Shown in pieces: positions 34,814-47,857 of a stretch of 64,000 bases of DNA. A program made the position numbers and the translations under genes. Location of the stretch: assembly GCA_021014945.1 (NCBI GenBank), contig MU266327.1:62001-126000 (forward strand), read 5' to 3'. This stretch comes from Leucogyrophana mollusca (taxonomy: Eukaryota; Basidiomycota; Agaricomycetes; Boletales). Numbering within the stretch: position 1 is the stretch's first letter; each line of letters begins with the position of its first letter. The notes under the pieces are model-generated. The model ran no database searches. It was not told the DNA's origin and worked only from the letters and a program-made list of their open reading frames with translations.

Positions 34814-36150
34814 CGCTATGACATAGTAGGATGGACAATAGCCTTCATCAAAGGTAGTTTAGCACATAATGTCAGCGAGCTGCTGTCGACCGAGTGCTTA
34901 CCTGAGTGTTAAACTAACCCGGAATGACTGTTCCCAAGAACTTTGCACAATCTTTGCATAATGCATATCTGATGCGCCCACACTCGCCCACGAAAGCGGA
35001 TGCTTTAGAGCACAGTTGAGTATTATGCAGCACGGAGAAGAGCCAGCGTTGATATGCGCCAAGGGTAGCGAGATTGAATTTGCTCCCCAACAGCTAAGAT
35101 TCGGGACAGAACATGAACAGGCTACAGCTCCGTCCCTGCGAACGCAGATACCCTGGTGGCTGATGTTAATAAATTGTGGCCCGAATCTTCCGCACCCTTG
35201 CACAGGGAAGTGTGGCATCATGGAAGGGCATGGAAGCTACCAATTCCCTTGCTAACTAAATGCAGCATATTCGCCAAGGTTGGTGATGCTTGAGGACTTT
35301 GTGGTGCGGCGTTTGTCTTTCAGCCACGCTGATTTGGCGAGTGTAAGTATGTGAAACCGTGAATACCCGTTCGGCGAGGTGTTCCCAGCTCCGGTTTCGA
35401 CGAAGCGCCTTCAATTCGAGCTTTGAGTGACCTATAATAACATCTAGACGCCGTCTCCCGGTCCTCATGAAGATCTTCAGAGTTCAGTTGGATGCGGTCG
35501 TCGGGCCAAGGGGCGCACACACACGCGAAGCACCTTTTTTTGAGCCTGGAATTTGTCCGAATCGCTGATAAGCCGGTCGATCCGATAGCAGGCGGGCGGG
35601 GATGTTCCAGTCGGTCCTATACAAGAAACCGGCCCTGTTGGGTAGGGTTGGACTGCGGTGGGCATTCGTGTCAGAGGGATTTTAACCTGTCGGAGAACGG
35701 CAAAAGAAAAGGGGAGGCCTCAATCGGGGACGCAATATTGTAATGGTAGAAGAGTTGTCAACCCCAAACCCAAGATTTCGTCAAATCCGTAAAAATTCTT
35801 GGCCTCCAAAAGAGTCCACAAAAAATGGACTGTGCGTCGAGCCGCCACTGGCGTCCCATCATGAATGATACCGTGACGCTCCGAGTGTATTTTGGCGTCG
35901 AAGCTGGTCTTGGGCAATGAGCTCAGAGTCCGAATCTATCCTACCACTTGCGTCTTGTTCGACCTCGGGCTCCCCGACATAGTCCAGAAACTGTTATCGT
36001 GAAATAGCGGTGCTTTGCAGCCGAGATGAAGGAGGTTCAGGAACTTAATTCAGTGCCAGATTCTCTGTCGAGGTCGAGGTTGATTCTGCTTCGACGTTGA
36101 GCGCTTGAGTACGGACGTTTGAGCTTTGGTGCAAGGTGCGGAGCATTTAG
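34814..36150. other. Upstream region of the P450; no supported gene
   Basis: Only short open frames occur. A minus-strand frame ending at 35720 has a protein-like stretch (VHFLWTLLEAKNFYGFDEIL), but I could not connect it to flanking exons or a family. It may be a remnant. Confidence 0.35.
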
Positions 36151-36436
36151 ATGCCCAAGTACGTCGTTTCAACTTTCAACACTCGGACTATGCTACCGCA
36201 GGATAGTCCTGAGGATGTTTTGCCATCCATTGACACTGTCCGAGTTGTAGATGGAGTTCAGACACTAGGTAAGATAGTCGGCATCAGATTAGCCGTGTAA
36301 TTGACAATCTGGCATAGCCCGAATCAACGACTTGGGAAACTGGTACAAAACGCTGAATGCTCGTTCTACTAGGGGTCGACTCGGACCTGTTCAACGATCG
36401 GCAGGCCTACTAGACCTGTCTGCGGCCCCACTCTGA
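36151..36436 (+). CDS. Possible small two-exon gene of unknown function
   Basis: Exon 36151-36268 begins with ATG and joins exon 36318-36436 across a 49-nt GTAAGA..CATAG intron, giving 78 residues in one consistent frame. The product begins MPKYVVSTFNTRTM and ends LLDLSAAPL; it shows no signal peptide, membrane segment or cysteine pattern and no family I know. Support is the clean donor, acceptor and phase match, and a balanced composition. Against it, two open stretches of this length can arise by chance in 1.3 kb of otherwise silent sequence. It could also be an exon pair of a decayed larger gene. Confidence 0.3.
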
Positions 36437-37431
36437 GGGTCCGCTTTGGCACTTGCGGCCACTGGGACAAGAGTATGTCAGCAATGTTTTACACGCCGCA
36501 ACGACTGTGGGCACTAACTTCCGCTTATTTTTTCACCAGCTACTTGCGCCGTGCCTGTCGCCAATAAAACATGGGTCAGCCGACATTTACAGCACATCAG
36601 AGGAAAGTAAGCCACGAACCCCCTAAAGCACCGTCTGTGGTGAATTCTGTAAAGCCTTTCTGTAAGTGACAACCGTAGCCCCATGGAAATAAACCGCACG
36701 GTTTCCAATAATGCCTTCTTTATCAAAGGGACCGCCGACCTTCTGCGCGGTACCACCAAGGATGCCGTCGGTGTTAAATGCAGACCCGACCCTTCCATCC
36801 TAAGAACGAGTCGGACGAGCTATCGCGGACGGCACCTGTCAAAATTACAGGGACTCACCTCCCTGAACGCCGCCCCAACCTGTGAAATCGTGTCCTTTGA
36901 AGCTTCGGACATGGTAGCTGTATGAGATGAAGTGATAGGCAGGTTTCGACAAAGGCCTCAGTTTATATCCCTCAGATCGTGACGTCAGGTCGATCATGCC
37001 CGATTCCGATTCTGAGGCTGTGTCATCAGGAGCAGGAATGAGAGTCTCTGAAGAGGTTGCCACTGATCGGACCGTAATTGCATAAAGACTGCAGCACCTC
37101 GCAAGTACTTGAGCATACAGACGAGATCGTGCAAGGGGCTAGCGATTCAGAAACAAGCCAAGATAAAATCATTCTCAATAATGGACAGTGTTCATGCCTA
37201 CAAAATACCATTCCCTATATCACCGAAGAAGTACCAGCTGGGGTTGGGATGAAGCTACGACACTAACATAGTAGTAATAATAAATAATGGGTGTCGAAAT
37301 AAAAGACGAAACGTACATCGCGGCTGACAGGAACTTCCCTGACAACAACAACGCGGAAAGAAATAAACAGGTATCGTGCTTGCGTGTTTCCATATCACCC
37401 CGGTCTCCAACTGCATGAATATCATACAGAC
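36437..37431. other. Intergenic region, no supported gene
   Basis: No recognisable coding sequence. Short open frames on both strands at 36514-36925 and 37026-37266 overlap each other. The last part is AT-rich (near 37262-37300) and would hold the 3' UTR of the minus-strand gene that ends at 37432. Confidence 0.4.
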
Positions 37432-38947
37432 TCAGAAAGCCGCCGGCTCTGCGTTGCCTTGAACGATGCCCCCGTAAAACGAATCGATAGATGTGTGAGG
37501 ATCCCTCTGCTCGGGAGACTGGAGGAAGGGGTTCATGACGGACTTGTGCTTGACGGATGGCCTCAATGCAGAGGGAACGGCCGCTGCGGCTGGCTGAGCG
37601 ACTGCGGGTGGTTCCGGGTATAGGTACGGTTCATGCGGATTTGACATCTCCCCGTGTGCGTCCGCTTGGTGGGTAAACGTCCCTCCGTACTCAGCCTGCT
37701 GGAACTGGGTAGTGACGTTCCCATATTCTTCTACCTGCGGGTTCGGCCCGCCACGGTACGCTTCTGTCGGTTGATGGGGAGCCCCGTACGCCTCCCCGGG
37801 CGGATACTCAATCCCATATGTGTTGGGGGAATAGCGTGCGTCCTGACCGTAGTAACTTGGATCATCGTCCATTGGCGTGTTGTGTGCATAGCCCATGTGG
37901 ACGCCATGATCCGGGTACAGATGGGCTTCTGGCGGGCGTTGGAGATCTGATGAGCTGTGTCCAAGACCACTATGGTCCATATCCGTGAATCCGCCATCAG
38001 GGCTGTGACTACGAGGGACATGCATATCTGGCCCTCTTTCCTTCTCGAGATATTCCATATCGTCCTCGTACCCACCTCGGGATGAAGAGCGACGTCTGGC
38101 AATGAGCATTCCAGCACCAATAATCCCGGCAACACCAACAAGGCCCACCACAGTGAATGTGCCTGCGACGGCCCCTTTGTTTGAGAAGAAGCTGAAACGT
38201 CAGATGATGTCAACTTTAAATTATCCCAAACACAAGTATTTAGTCCCCTTACCTGCTCGAGGATGGAGAGTTGGAGGAAGTACTGGATGGCGAGGATGCG
38301 ATCGGAGTCATGGAAGGGATGCCATCATTGGCACTTTCAGGGGACTGTGATAGGGCGGATGGAGCTGGGTTTTCGGGCACGCCTGGCGATGATGAAAGTG
38401 CAGAGACCTGCGCTTGCAGTGCGGAAGTGGTTGAGGAAGGTGATACGGCACTTTAGGCGTCATTAGCCCAAGCCGTAAGAATAAGATGGGACACCAACGA
38501 AATCAATGTAGATGCCGAGATCGAGGCGCTAGCACTCGTCATCTGAACCACAATGCCCGCGCTGGCAGATGCCGACGACGATGACGCAGCGGGGCTACTG
38601 GCGGTCGACCCGGCAGCGGCTTGAGATGGGGGAGACGCAGAGGAGGTTGATTGTTGCAATGGGGAAGATTGCACAGAGGAAGGTGACGGAGGGGTTTGCG
38701 ATGAGAATGGTGGGAGGGAGGTGCTTGATAGCGAGACTACAGTGTTACCCACCAAGGACTTGCTGAAGAATCCAAGAGCATTAGCGGCACCACCCGCAGG
38801 AAATCCTTCGAAGATTGCCCTCCTGTGTCGTGATATATCCCTCCAGCCATGCACATCGGCTGACTCTGCGAGAAGAACGGAAAAGGAGAGTATGGACAAG
38901 ACTGTGATGAAAAGGAGCGTGGATTTGCGGCCTGCAATGTAAGGCAT
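37432..38947 (-). CDS. Single-pass, Ser/Thr-rich surface protein (Mid2/WSC-sensor-like layout)
   Basis: Exons 38499-38947, 38253-38450 and 37432-38191 give 468 residues. A signal peptide (STLLFITVLSILSFSVLLAES) starts the protein, shown here only as a motif. A long Ser/Thr/Ala/Pro-rich ectodomain follows, then one transmembrane helix, GAVAGTFTVVGLVGVAGIIG, a stop-transfer ARRRSSSR, and a ~220-residue cytoplasmic tail rich in Tyr, Pro and His (repeats such as PPGEAYGAPHQPTEAY). This layout is that of fungal cell-wall stress sensors, but there is no WSC or other Cys-rich domain, so the comparison is of shape only. Intron 1 uses a GTTGGT donor. The Tyr/Pro-rich tail could bind SH3 or WW proteins. 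Confidence 0.8.
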
Positions 38948-39087
38948 CGTACTTTTGCGGCTGGCTACGTGGGCCGCCTGGAGGTTGTGCTGGGAGCTTG
39001 GGAGAATGAAACGATCAAGGTAAAATCCAGTTGGTGACCGTCCGCCACCGCAACCAGATTGGCATCCAAAAAAAGATCATCGGTTGC

Positions 39088-39095
39088 CATTTATA
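39088..39095 (-). promoter_or_regulatory. TATA-like box of the surface-protein gene
   Basis: On the minus strand TATAAATG lies about 140 bp upstream of the ATG at 38947. Confidence 0.4.
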
Positions 39096-39122
39096 ACCAT
39101 GATTAATAACAAAACCCAGCGG

Positions 39123-39634
39123 CTACTGACACCTGCATCTCCATCTTTCTGTTGCGGAGCATCTTGATTCTTGCATCAAAGTTGCAATGGAGGCGTCGAT
39201 GCCCTTGGACCACACGCTAGCAGAGCCTCCTATGGACGACATCAAGCTCAACCTGTCCATTCCCAGGGCGACAGCCTTGGCTTCAAGCTGCTGTGGAAGT
39301 TCTGCTGTCGCGAACCATGGTGAACTTCGAGCCCAGTCAGAAGCAGGACCTTTCGGAATCCTTGGACATCTGGACCTGCGGTCAGAAAAGTAGGACCGTA
39401 CACACACAATCTTCCTCCGAGCCTATAATCCGAGCATTGCGCTGCACTCGTACACTTTCCTCCAACGTATTTATGGCTGCAAAATCTTCTTCATCCATCA
39501 CATCACCAGGTTTTACTGTCTGCATCTTCTCCAATAGACTCCACTAGTTGCCATCAAGAAAGCAGGGTCCAAACCCCAATCGGTCTTCCTGGAAGAAACG
39601 TACATGTTGTGAACTGTCCATTATCGATCATCCT
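39123..39634 (-). other. Coding-like minus-strand segments, gene model unresolved
   Basis: Two stretches look translated. One, around 39420-39540, reads WSLLEKMQTVKPGDVMDEED after a possible 60-nt GTACGT..CTAG intron whose upstream exon would start with an ATG near 39621. The other, 39123-39375, ends at a stop at 39123 and contains FATAELPQQLEAKAVALGMD. I could not join them with introns of normal length and consistent phase (the best links need 32-34 nt, or an ~80-nt intron into a different frame). This could be a small real gene, a diverged one, or a pseudogene. Confidence 0.3.
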
Positions 39635-39893
39635 GTTGACCGAACTGGTGTACTCAGGGCGATGTCATAGTACACAACAGGGATGGCCTTTCCTTGGGGT
39701 CGAAGATTCCACCTATGGCACCATATTATACGACCGCCTCCGTGCACTATAAGCTAGTACAATATGTTCATTATCGACATTGTGGGGTCTCCCTTTTACC
39801 CAAGGTATGTACGGAAGTTCTTGTGACTGTGCATCCGCGCTTTTATAAAGTACGGTCAAGTATTATAGCCCTAGAACATGTCAGGTCTCGTTA

Positions 39894-41594
39894 TCATGGT
39901 TTCCCGCGCCTGTACCCAAGCTTGAATGCGAACGCTCGACTTTCCGACTTCAGAGACCTGCTGGAAATTTCGACGCATAGCTGCTCAAGCCGTCCATCTT
40001 CCATCATCTGGGCAAGCTCGTCCCGCGACATCATGTGGTTGCACCTGTTTCGGAGCTTGGCTATCACCACATCCCTTGACTGAGAACGACACTGAATAAA
40101 AGCCAGAGAGCTAAGTGATAAATACGCACTTTGTTACCCAGAGTAGGCCATATAGACCAGAAGTCTTCGACAATGTTCCAAGAATGTGCTCCGATGTAGT
40201 ACCACGCATTCTAACGACATGCTCGTAAACACTTCAGTTTACTTTGTAACCCATCCTACCTTTTTAAGAGGAAGTGTAAAGGTATGAAGCACAGAGTTCG
40301 CCGGTCTTCTCTCGGCGATGTATTTCACAGTGACTGCATTCACGTCCTTGGTCCCCCAGTCCATTAGCATCGACTTGGTTGGCCCATCCATCGCGAAAGG
40401 ATCATAGACAAAAGCTATGTCATCGACAATTTGCACCCGGAAGCACAAGTCGTCCATATGGGTCAGACTGAAGCAGTTGGATATACAGCTGACTTCCAAT
40501 ACCGACGATGTGTGTTCACGCACCTCTCGAGAGAGGACATCTATGTCGACGTAAGCTTCCACTGTCGCAAAGTCATAACACACACATACTGTATCATCGT
40601 CCAAATCCAATCGGGTTTGAAGTTCGACCCATGACATCGGGAGAGATAGCACTTCTGCGCTCACTGGGGGGCGAGATGCAGAGAGTTTCCACACCGCGTC
40701 ATCCTGCTCGGGCGGCACATGGACTGTCGTGTCTAGCGATGGGTCTGATTGCCAACCAGACGACGACGGTGATGTCACCCTGATCTGGGTTATTGCACCG
40801 AGGGCGCCCCCAGAGTTTCCCCTCATCGACCGGACGGAAATCTGTGGAGAAGAGATGAGAGAGAGTAATCCAGGTGACCGGTGGCTACTCGGGCCCGGCG
40901 TGCTTTGTGATATCTCTCTCGTTCTTGGGCGCACTGTGCTCGTGTTGCTGGAACTAGCGCCATTAGACCTGTTGGGGTTGAGAGATCTCTCTGGCTGCTT
41001 CCCCCTTCGAACTTCAGTTATGGGAGAGGAAGTCGTGCTTTGAAGTCCGAGGTCTTTTGGTGAGCGCACGTCTTCCAACAGCAAGCTAGGCTTGTACGAT
41101 GGTGTGTTTGCAAGCCCGTCCTGCAAGTGGTGCTAGGAATGAGCCGACTAAAAACCACACAGAGCAAATCGCCGGATTCTTTACCTTCCGCTCTTCTAAG
41201 AGGTCGCGTATTACACGTAGTTGATTCTTCACCCTGCGATCGGCAGCGTTCCGTGCATTGATGGCTCGGTCCACTTCTGGTTTGTGTGCATCGGCCAGAT
41301 GTCGCAGCTCCTCGTTCGTGGCTTTGAATCTCGCAATTTCTGCAGCGAAGTCGCGATTCATCGCCTCTAGCTCACTGACCCGTGCTTTGTACCTAGCCGC
41401 CTCATTCGCGGCATCGGTGACAGCTTCTGTGAACTCTTCCCCAGCGCGCAGAATCAAGTCTGCTGTGCGGACCAGCTGTGATAGTGTTATGTTAGATGAA
41501 AGTAGACTGCAAACGAACTGGAGATGTTGACCTCGTCATGAACTGATTTTGCCCTGGAACGTGGTGAACGCGTCTGATTTGACCTTTGGGACAT
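39894..41594 (-). CDS. Coiled-coil protein of unknown function
   Basis: Five exons: 41532-41594, 41185-41475, 40260-41120, 40130-40210 and 39894-40079, giving 493 residues. A basic N-terminus is followed by a heptad-rich region (ARYKARVSELEAMNRDFAAE to NQLRVIRDLLEERK, ends only quoted) that predicts a coiled coil. A Ser/Pro-rich linker comes next, then a compact part with PMSWVELQTRLDLDDDTVC, ending WYYIGAHSWNIVEDFWSIWP. The tail reads SRDVVIAKLRNRCNHMMSRD to the stop. A reading that continued through the third intron would stop at 40239; splicing at 40259/40210 adds two more well-formed exons. No family with known activity is recognised. Confidence 0.75.
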
Positions 41595-41838
41595 CTATTC
41601 AATGCTTTTGTGCCCAGGGATATTAAAAAACGAGAGAGAGCGTAAGAAGTGTCACTGGAATGACTTTAGGTATAAGGGTCCTGAACTTGCGCCAAGGCTG
41701 CCAGCAGATGAGCCAACAGACGACCATGACGGAAACTTGATGGCGGGTGCGGCGGTCCTTCGCTTCAGAAGAACTTTACATTTATAGAGTCCCAGGCTAC
41801 TAGGCTTGGACTTCTTCAACCAGGCGTCCTAACTTATC

Positions 41839-43209
41839 ATGAGCCGCGTGCATGCATTGAACCAGCTCAGCACCCGCAGAGCATCAGGAATGTCCCGTTC
41901 AAAAGGTCCCCTCGTTGACGTCCACACGCATGTTTATCTTCCCCGATATGCGGCCGAGCTTCGTGCCAGGACAGCTGCTCCTCGTATCATGAACTGGACG
42001 AACCCTGCTGGGAAAGCAGAAGAGAGGCTGTTGATCTTGGATGGAGAACCAAATGCTGGTCGACCAGTCGGCCCCCAGGTGAGTGCCATGCGGAGTTCTC
42101 GGTGGGGTTTTGGTGGGATTCAAACTTCTTTAAACCGAGATAGTACTGGGACCGGGATGAGAAGCTGCAGTTCATGAGAAAGCATGGGATCGACATCTCG
42201 TTTGTCAGGTAGGTCAGATAATCTCGTCACAAACCTCCGCAGCTAACATCTAACAGTTCAGCAAACCCCTGGCTTGATTTCCTTCCTGCTGCCCGTGCAG
42301 ATTCCCTCGCAAGAGAGCTGAACGACGATCTGGAAGACTATTGTTCCACGTCACCGGAGGCGGAGGGTTTTTCAGGCTTGAAGACTCTATACGGGTTCGG
42401 GCTGCTGCCCCTTGTGCCGGGTATAGAGATATCACATATTCTCCAGACCATCGACCAAATCAAGTCTCTGCATCATGTTCGAGGCGTTATCATGGGTACT
42501 CAGGGCATCGGGAAAGGGCTAGACGACGAGGCTCTTGAGCCCGTCTGGGAAGCGTTGCAGGAAGCAAATCTTGTGATCTTCTTGCATCCACATTACGGTG
42601 TCGACAGCAAAGCCTTCGGCGAGAAGTCAAATGGCCATGTCTTGCCCCTTGCCTTAGGCTTCCCGTTCGAGACTACAATCGTGAGTTATCTTCCAAGGCA
42701 ATCGTGAATTCTCGACTGAAACCGTCCCCAAGTCGATCACGCGTCTCATCCTGGCTGGCGTCTTGGATCGCTACCCATCACTTCGCATTATGCTCGCTCA
42801 CTCTGGTGGGGCTCTCCCACAGCTATCATCCCGCCTCGCTTCTTGTATAGACCACGACCCCGTCGTAGCGAAGAGACTCAAACACAACGCCAGGTATTAC
42901 TTGGGCCAACTGTACTACGACGCGGTCGCATACGGTCCCGAAGAACTTGATTTCGTGAGCGGAATTATCGGCCGTTCATCTCGATACGGGGCCGGCGGAG
43001 GGCAATACCAGACGCAGATCGGAAGCCAGAGATTACTCTTCGGAACAGATCACCCATTCTTTCCTCCCCTGGAGGCAAGCCAGAAATGGCAAAGTGTCGA
43101 GGACAATTTGGGAGCGATACGGGCCGCTCATTGGAATGGTCTGGGTGTCGCAGCACAAGATGATGTTATGGGCAATAACGCGCTGAGATTGTTTGGTTTA
43201 TCGCAATGA
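41839..43209 (+). CDS. Amidohydrolase-family decarboxylase (ACMSD / uracil-5-carboxylate decarboxylase type)
   Basis: Exons 41839-42078, 42144-42208, 42257-42680 and 42733-43209 give 401 residues; an in-frame ATG at 41890 would shorten it by 17 and may be the true start. Metal and active-site motifs of the ACMSD-like amidohydrolases are visible: HTH in VDVHTHVYLPRY, IMGTQGIGKGLDDE, FLHPHYGV, the AHSGG in MLAHSGGALP, and FGTDHPFFPP. The stretches GKGLDD, HPHYG, HVLPLALGFPFETTI and GTDHPFFPP match fungal uracil-5-carboxylate (iso-orotate) decarboxylases of thymine salvage better than animal ACMSD, as I remember these families. Catalysis would be Zn-dependent, non-oxidative decarboxylation in the cytosol. 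It lies tail-to-tail with quinolinate phosphoribosyltransferase, which would fit ACMSD instead; the substrate stays open. Confidence 0.88.
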
Positions 43210-43259
43210 GCAAAGGGTGTTACACTGGATGTCTATACGAGAGCTGTGGTTAACTTCTG

Positions 43260-44419
<1,160 letters not shown>

Positions 44420-44762
44420 CTTGGAGGTCCTACAGCGGAGGGTCCTTAGTCATACCAGTCAAGTTGGGCTCCCCATAATCGCGTCATACTTACACACAAG
44501 ATATTCACAGGACCACCCAGATGCTGGATATGCTGATTCTATACGGGGTATCAGGCGTTGTGCCACGGTAAAGGCCACGATAATGAAGGGTCTAAAGTTG
44601 TCACGTAAATATAATACGGTGAATGTGGGGTATGCAGGAAGCAAATTAGAGTCAATTGTGCAAAAAAGTCAATGACAAAACCACCATGAACCACAAAGCG
44701 AGATAGCAAAAGACCAAGAGATAGGGAGCAATGTCAGTGTTCAAAGATACTCGCGCAACTGT

Positions 44763-45431
44763 TTAGAAATGGAGAAAAGCAGCTAAAACAGTGACTGCGG
44801 TCAAGAATCCAGCTTGGGCATTCAATCCGAGCGCGGCGCCCGTGTTACCGGTGGGACTAGTACTGGTATCCGAACTAGTCGTGGTTCCCGCAGGCGTGGA
44901 GGACGTCGTATAGCCAGGGGTACTCGTGCTGTGATAATATTAGTTACTGAAGGACGATATAGGGGAAGGACACACGAGGTAGAACTGGAACTGGTGGTGG
45001 CACCACTCGACGATGAGGGTGCGGTGATGCTGAACTGGTCCGACTGAGCAAGTAATGTGTCGAGGTGTTCAGCGTCGGCAGCCAGATTGACCCGGAAGCC
45101 TGCACCGCTGGGCCAGCCCCCACTGGGAGGGTTGCAAATGATCTGACTCAGAGTGCCATCCACGAGGGCGTTGAGCACTTGGTTGCCCAAGGGCATAACG
45201 GCCTGGTTCTTTTAAAAGTCGCGTCAGGATGTGCCAAGATTATATAGAGAAATATAGACGTACCACGTTCGTCAACACAGCGGTGAAGTTGAGGGGGTCG
45301 GTGTCAACCCGCTGCCACTTCAAGTAGTTTGGACCTGAGGTGCTCCATCCCTGAGCATCACCAGGAGAAGTGACCTGGTACGCGAACGCAGAGGCGATGG
45401 AGGCGAGAAACACAGTAGCGAAGGCGCGCAT
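44763..45431 (-). CDS. Secreted GPI-anchored protein of the Kre9/Knh1-like family
   Basis: Exons 45264-45431, 44976-45208 and 44763-44928 give 188 residues. A signal peptide (MRAFATVFLASIASAFA) is followed by the Kre9/Knh fold: YQVTSPGDAQGWSTSGPNYL, KWQ, FTAVLTN, and later GFRVNLAADAEHLDTLLAQS and FSI. A Ser/Thr-rich stalk and a C-terminal hydrophobic tail (AGFLTAVTVLAAFLHF) after GNTGAALG indicate a GPI anchor. Such proteins sit at the cell surface and are linked to beta-1,6-glucan assembly in yeasts; in mushrooms they form large families of unknown role. The internal ATG at 45431 was preferred to the longer frame because it begins the signal peptide. Confidence 0.88.
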
Positions 45432-46208
45432 GCTGGCAGTGAACCGACTGGTGAGGGTGGTGGTTGAAGAAAGAAAAAAGAAGAAAAGAGAGCCGACTTT
45501 TTGAACCTTTGTCAAGGGGGATGAAGAAACGTAAAGAACGTGGTCAAGAGGCGACTAAGCTGCTCTTGTATGGCTTGGCACCAAATTCTAAAGCGACTTA
45601 CTCCCCGTATTAATATTCCCACGGCGCACTCCGGTCAACGTTGTCCATCGTTTCAAGTTTGTTTCAGGAGAACCAAAGAATGTAATGCACGCTTGGGCAA
45701 TTGGTTGGGAGTCAGGCCTCGAGGTTGGCGTGCTGCGATGTTCTTGAGCCGCGCGACTATTCATAGCAATCTCTCACTCACACCGTGCGTGAATATGTTA
45801 CGCAAGGGCAATTATAGATCAACGTATCGGTCTCTTGCTGGCATCCAACCGGTCTTCCATCCGCCAATAAACCTATCTCCCAGCGAACAGCGCGGCGCTC
45901 ATTGTAATAAATCTGGCCCCTTCGGGAGATCCAGAGATACGATGCTGTAGTGACTTCGTGCCACGATCCACTGGAAAGTCCCGAAGGCACGAACGCAGTT
46001 GATATGCAAGGCGTCCCGCGATCAGCGCTACATTCGGTGAACTTTGCACGGATCCGAGTCCTGGATAGGTTGGGAGAACAGCTAACAGGGGAAATTTGGC
46101 GCCCCAGTCGCGCGCTTCTCGCGGTCACTCCTCAGATGCGGTGGGGCAATGACGTTAGATCAATTCACCGCAGAATCGCGAAATGGCAGATCGATTGTAT
46201 CAAAGGAA
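45432..46208. other. Intergenic region, no gene seen
   Basis: Promoter space of the GPI-protein gene and the 3' flank of Gemin2. Open frames at 45540-45950, 45778-46128 and 45950-46282 overlap on opposite strands and show no family or splice support. Confidence 0.4.
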
Positions 46209-47592
46209 CTAGTTACTTGCCAGCACAGATTCGGCGTCCATCCAAAGGTCTCTCTGGCCCCATCCACTGGCAATGGCGGTGAAGATAACCCAGCATGATG
46301 ATGCTTTCATGGAAGAGACCTTCGTTATGTTATTTTGACCTGTTGCTGAGGGCCCTGCTCCGGCTTGTGAGGCGGGCGTGCTGTCTTTCTGAATCAATTC
46401 CTTGAGTACCCCAAGGCAGGCACGAGCCAGATTACGCAGGAGACTCATGTCATCTGCAAACAGATGGTCGTCGACTTTCGCTAGGAGTGCAAATATCCAC
46501 CGAGCGTGATTCTCTTGTATAAAGCACGACGGGACAGTGGGTTGTTGGAGATGAATGTTTATCCAATGAGTGAAGTACATGAGAAGGTGAACAGACATCC
46601 GCTACAAACGCATCAGCGAAGTGCCTACAACTCTGAACGAGACACCTACGTGGTCTATCTTGCGGAGCAAGGTCGGAGTAGGTTCGCGAGGCAACGGCGA
46701 TGGATATCCCTGCACGGACTCACTATTACCACCTTGGAGTACCGGCTCCGCAAGCCCGGCTTGAAATTCGGGCTGTTTCCCGTTCACAGCCGAGTCCGTT
46801 GGCGGTGGTGTTCCAGATGGCGTCGGTAGTGATTCGGTTAGATTATGCTCGTTGGCAATTTCCATTTCGCCCTCCGGGTTGATTCGCCACGTCTCGTGAA
46901 GGCCTTTCTCCTGATCGCTGTCATACTCTCCTAGTTCCGGGTCTTCATAGCCAAAGGCCCGCATTCCACTGCTAAAATGGCGTTTCCTCGAAGGCGCGAC
47001 TTGTTTTGGTTTCTTGGGTGGATCCCACTCAGTTTCAGGCTGTCCAGCGAGGAACTTCCACCACAGGTCTCGTTCTTTTTTGTCCGGCATTATCTTATAG
47101 CCTGATCCTGAGGGATCTATGTGTACACGGATACTCGGCTGAGAGATATTCTGGCCGCAGAGTCAGCCTACTTCTCAACAGACGCTGAACATTGATGGGC
47201 AAAAACCTTTCTGAAGTTGCGAAAGTTCTTTTCAAATATGGCACGCCATTCTTCGGAGGGTAGTGCAGCACAAGCGGTCTGAGCCACCAGCGAATTCCCT
47301 TGAGGCACGGGAGGTGCGAGAACCTCGTATGGGTTGGCAACTCTCGTCACATGGGGCAAGGTACGTGCATCGCGTCTGGAGCGATGCGGGCCAAGTGTTA
47401 GTGGGCAATAAGAGTCATTAGTAGGTATTGAGTCTCGCACCTAACCATGAAGAGGTATTGCATGCCATCTAAGGGTTCTTGGTCAAAGTCCTCTGGCAGA
47501 TTCGCGACTGGCAATATCTGCTTCCCAAATGAAGGTTCCTCATCGTCTGAATCATCTAGGTCTTGCCACTTGCGTTTGTTCCTGGTGGACAT
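46209..47592 (-). CDS. Gemin2 / SIP1 homologue (spliceosomal snRNP assembly)
   Basis: Exons 47441-47592, 47207-47375, 46650-47150 and 46209-46601 give 404 residues. The N-terminus ends with LDGMQYLFMVRRDARTLPHV, the Gemin2 'QYL..V..EA..LP.V' block. LPSEEWRAIFEKNFRNFRK and later ERDLWWKFLAGQPETEWDPP follow, and the helical C-terminal domain includes FTHWINIHLQQ, HARWIFALLAKVDDHLFADD and LRNLARACLGVLKE. Gemin2 holds the Sm protein pentamer during snRNP assembly with SMN; yeast Brr1 is a distant relative. The central acidic Ser/Pro-rich insert is longer than in animals. It shares a 265-bp bidirectional promoter with the Lys-rich protein gene at 47858. Confidence 0.9.
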
Positions 47593-47857
47593 TATTACCA
47601 GTCTGCTTCTTTATGGAATACGCCTATGAGGCAAAATTCAGATCGGAGCAAATGCCAGCACAAGATGTATAGTCTACCGTACTTGCAGTTTGCAGATTGA
47701 GTCTCGACAATTGCTCCCTTGTACGGATCGTGAGAAAATGTGCTGGCGATTTTTCTGAATAGCAACAGGGGCATTTCGTACAATCACATATAGATGGCGC
47801 GGATGCCTTAAGGAAATCTGTAATACCCAACATCTAATCCTTTTTCTTGGTTATACC

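Noticed and set aside
40239..40262. Stop at 40239 as the end of the coiled-coil protein gene
   Set aside because: This comes from reading through an intron; splicing 40259 to 40210 and 40129 to 40080 adds two in-phase exons ending at 39894.
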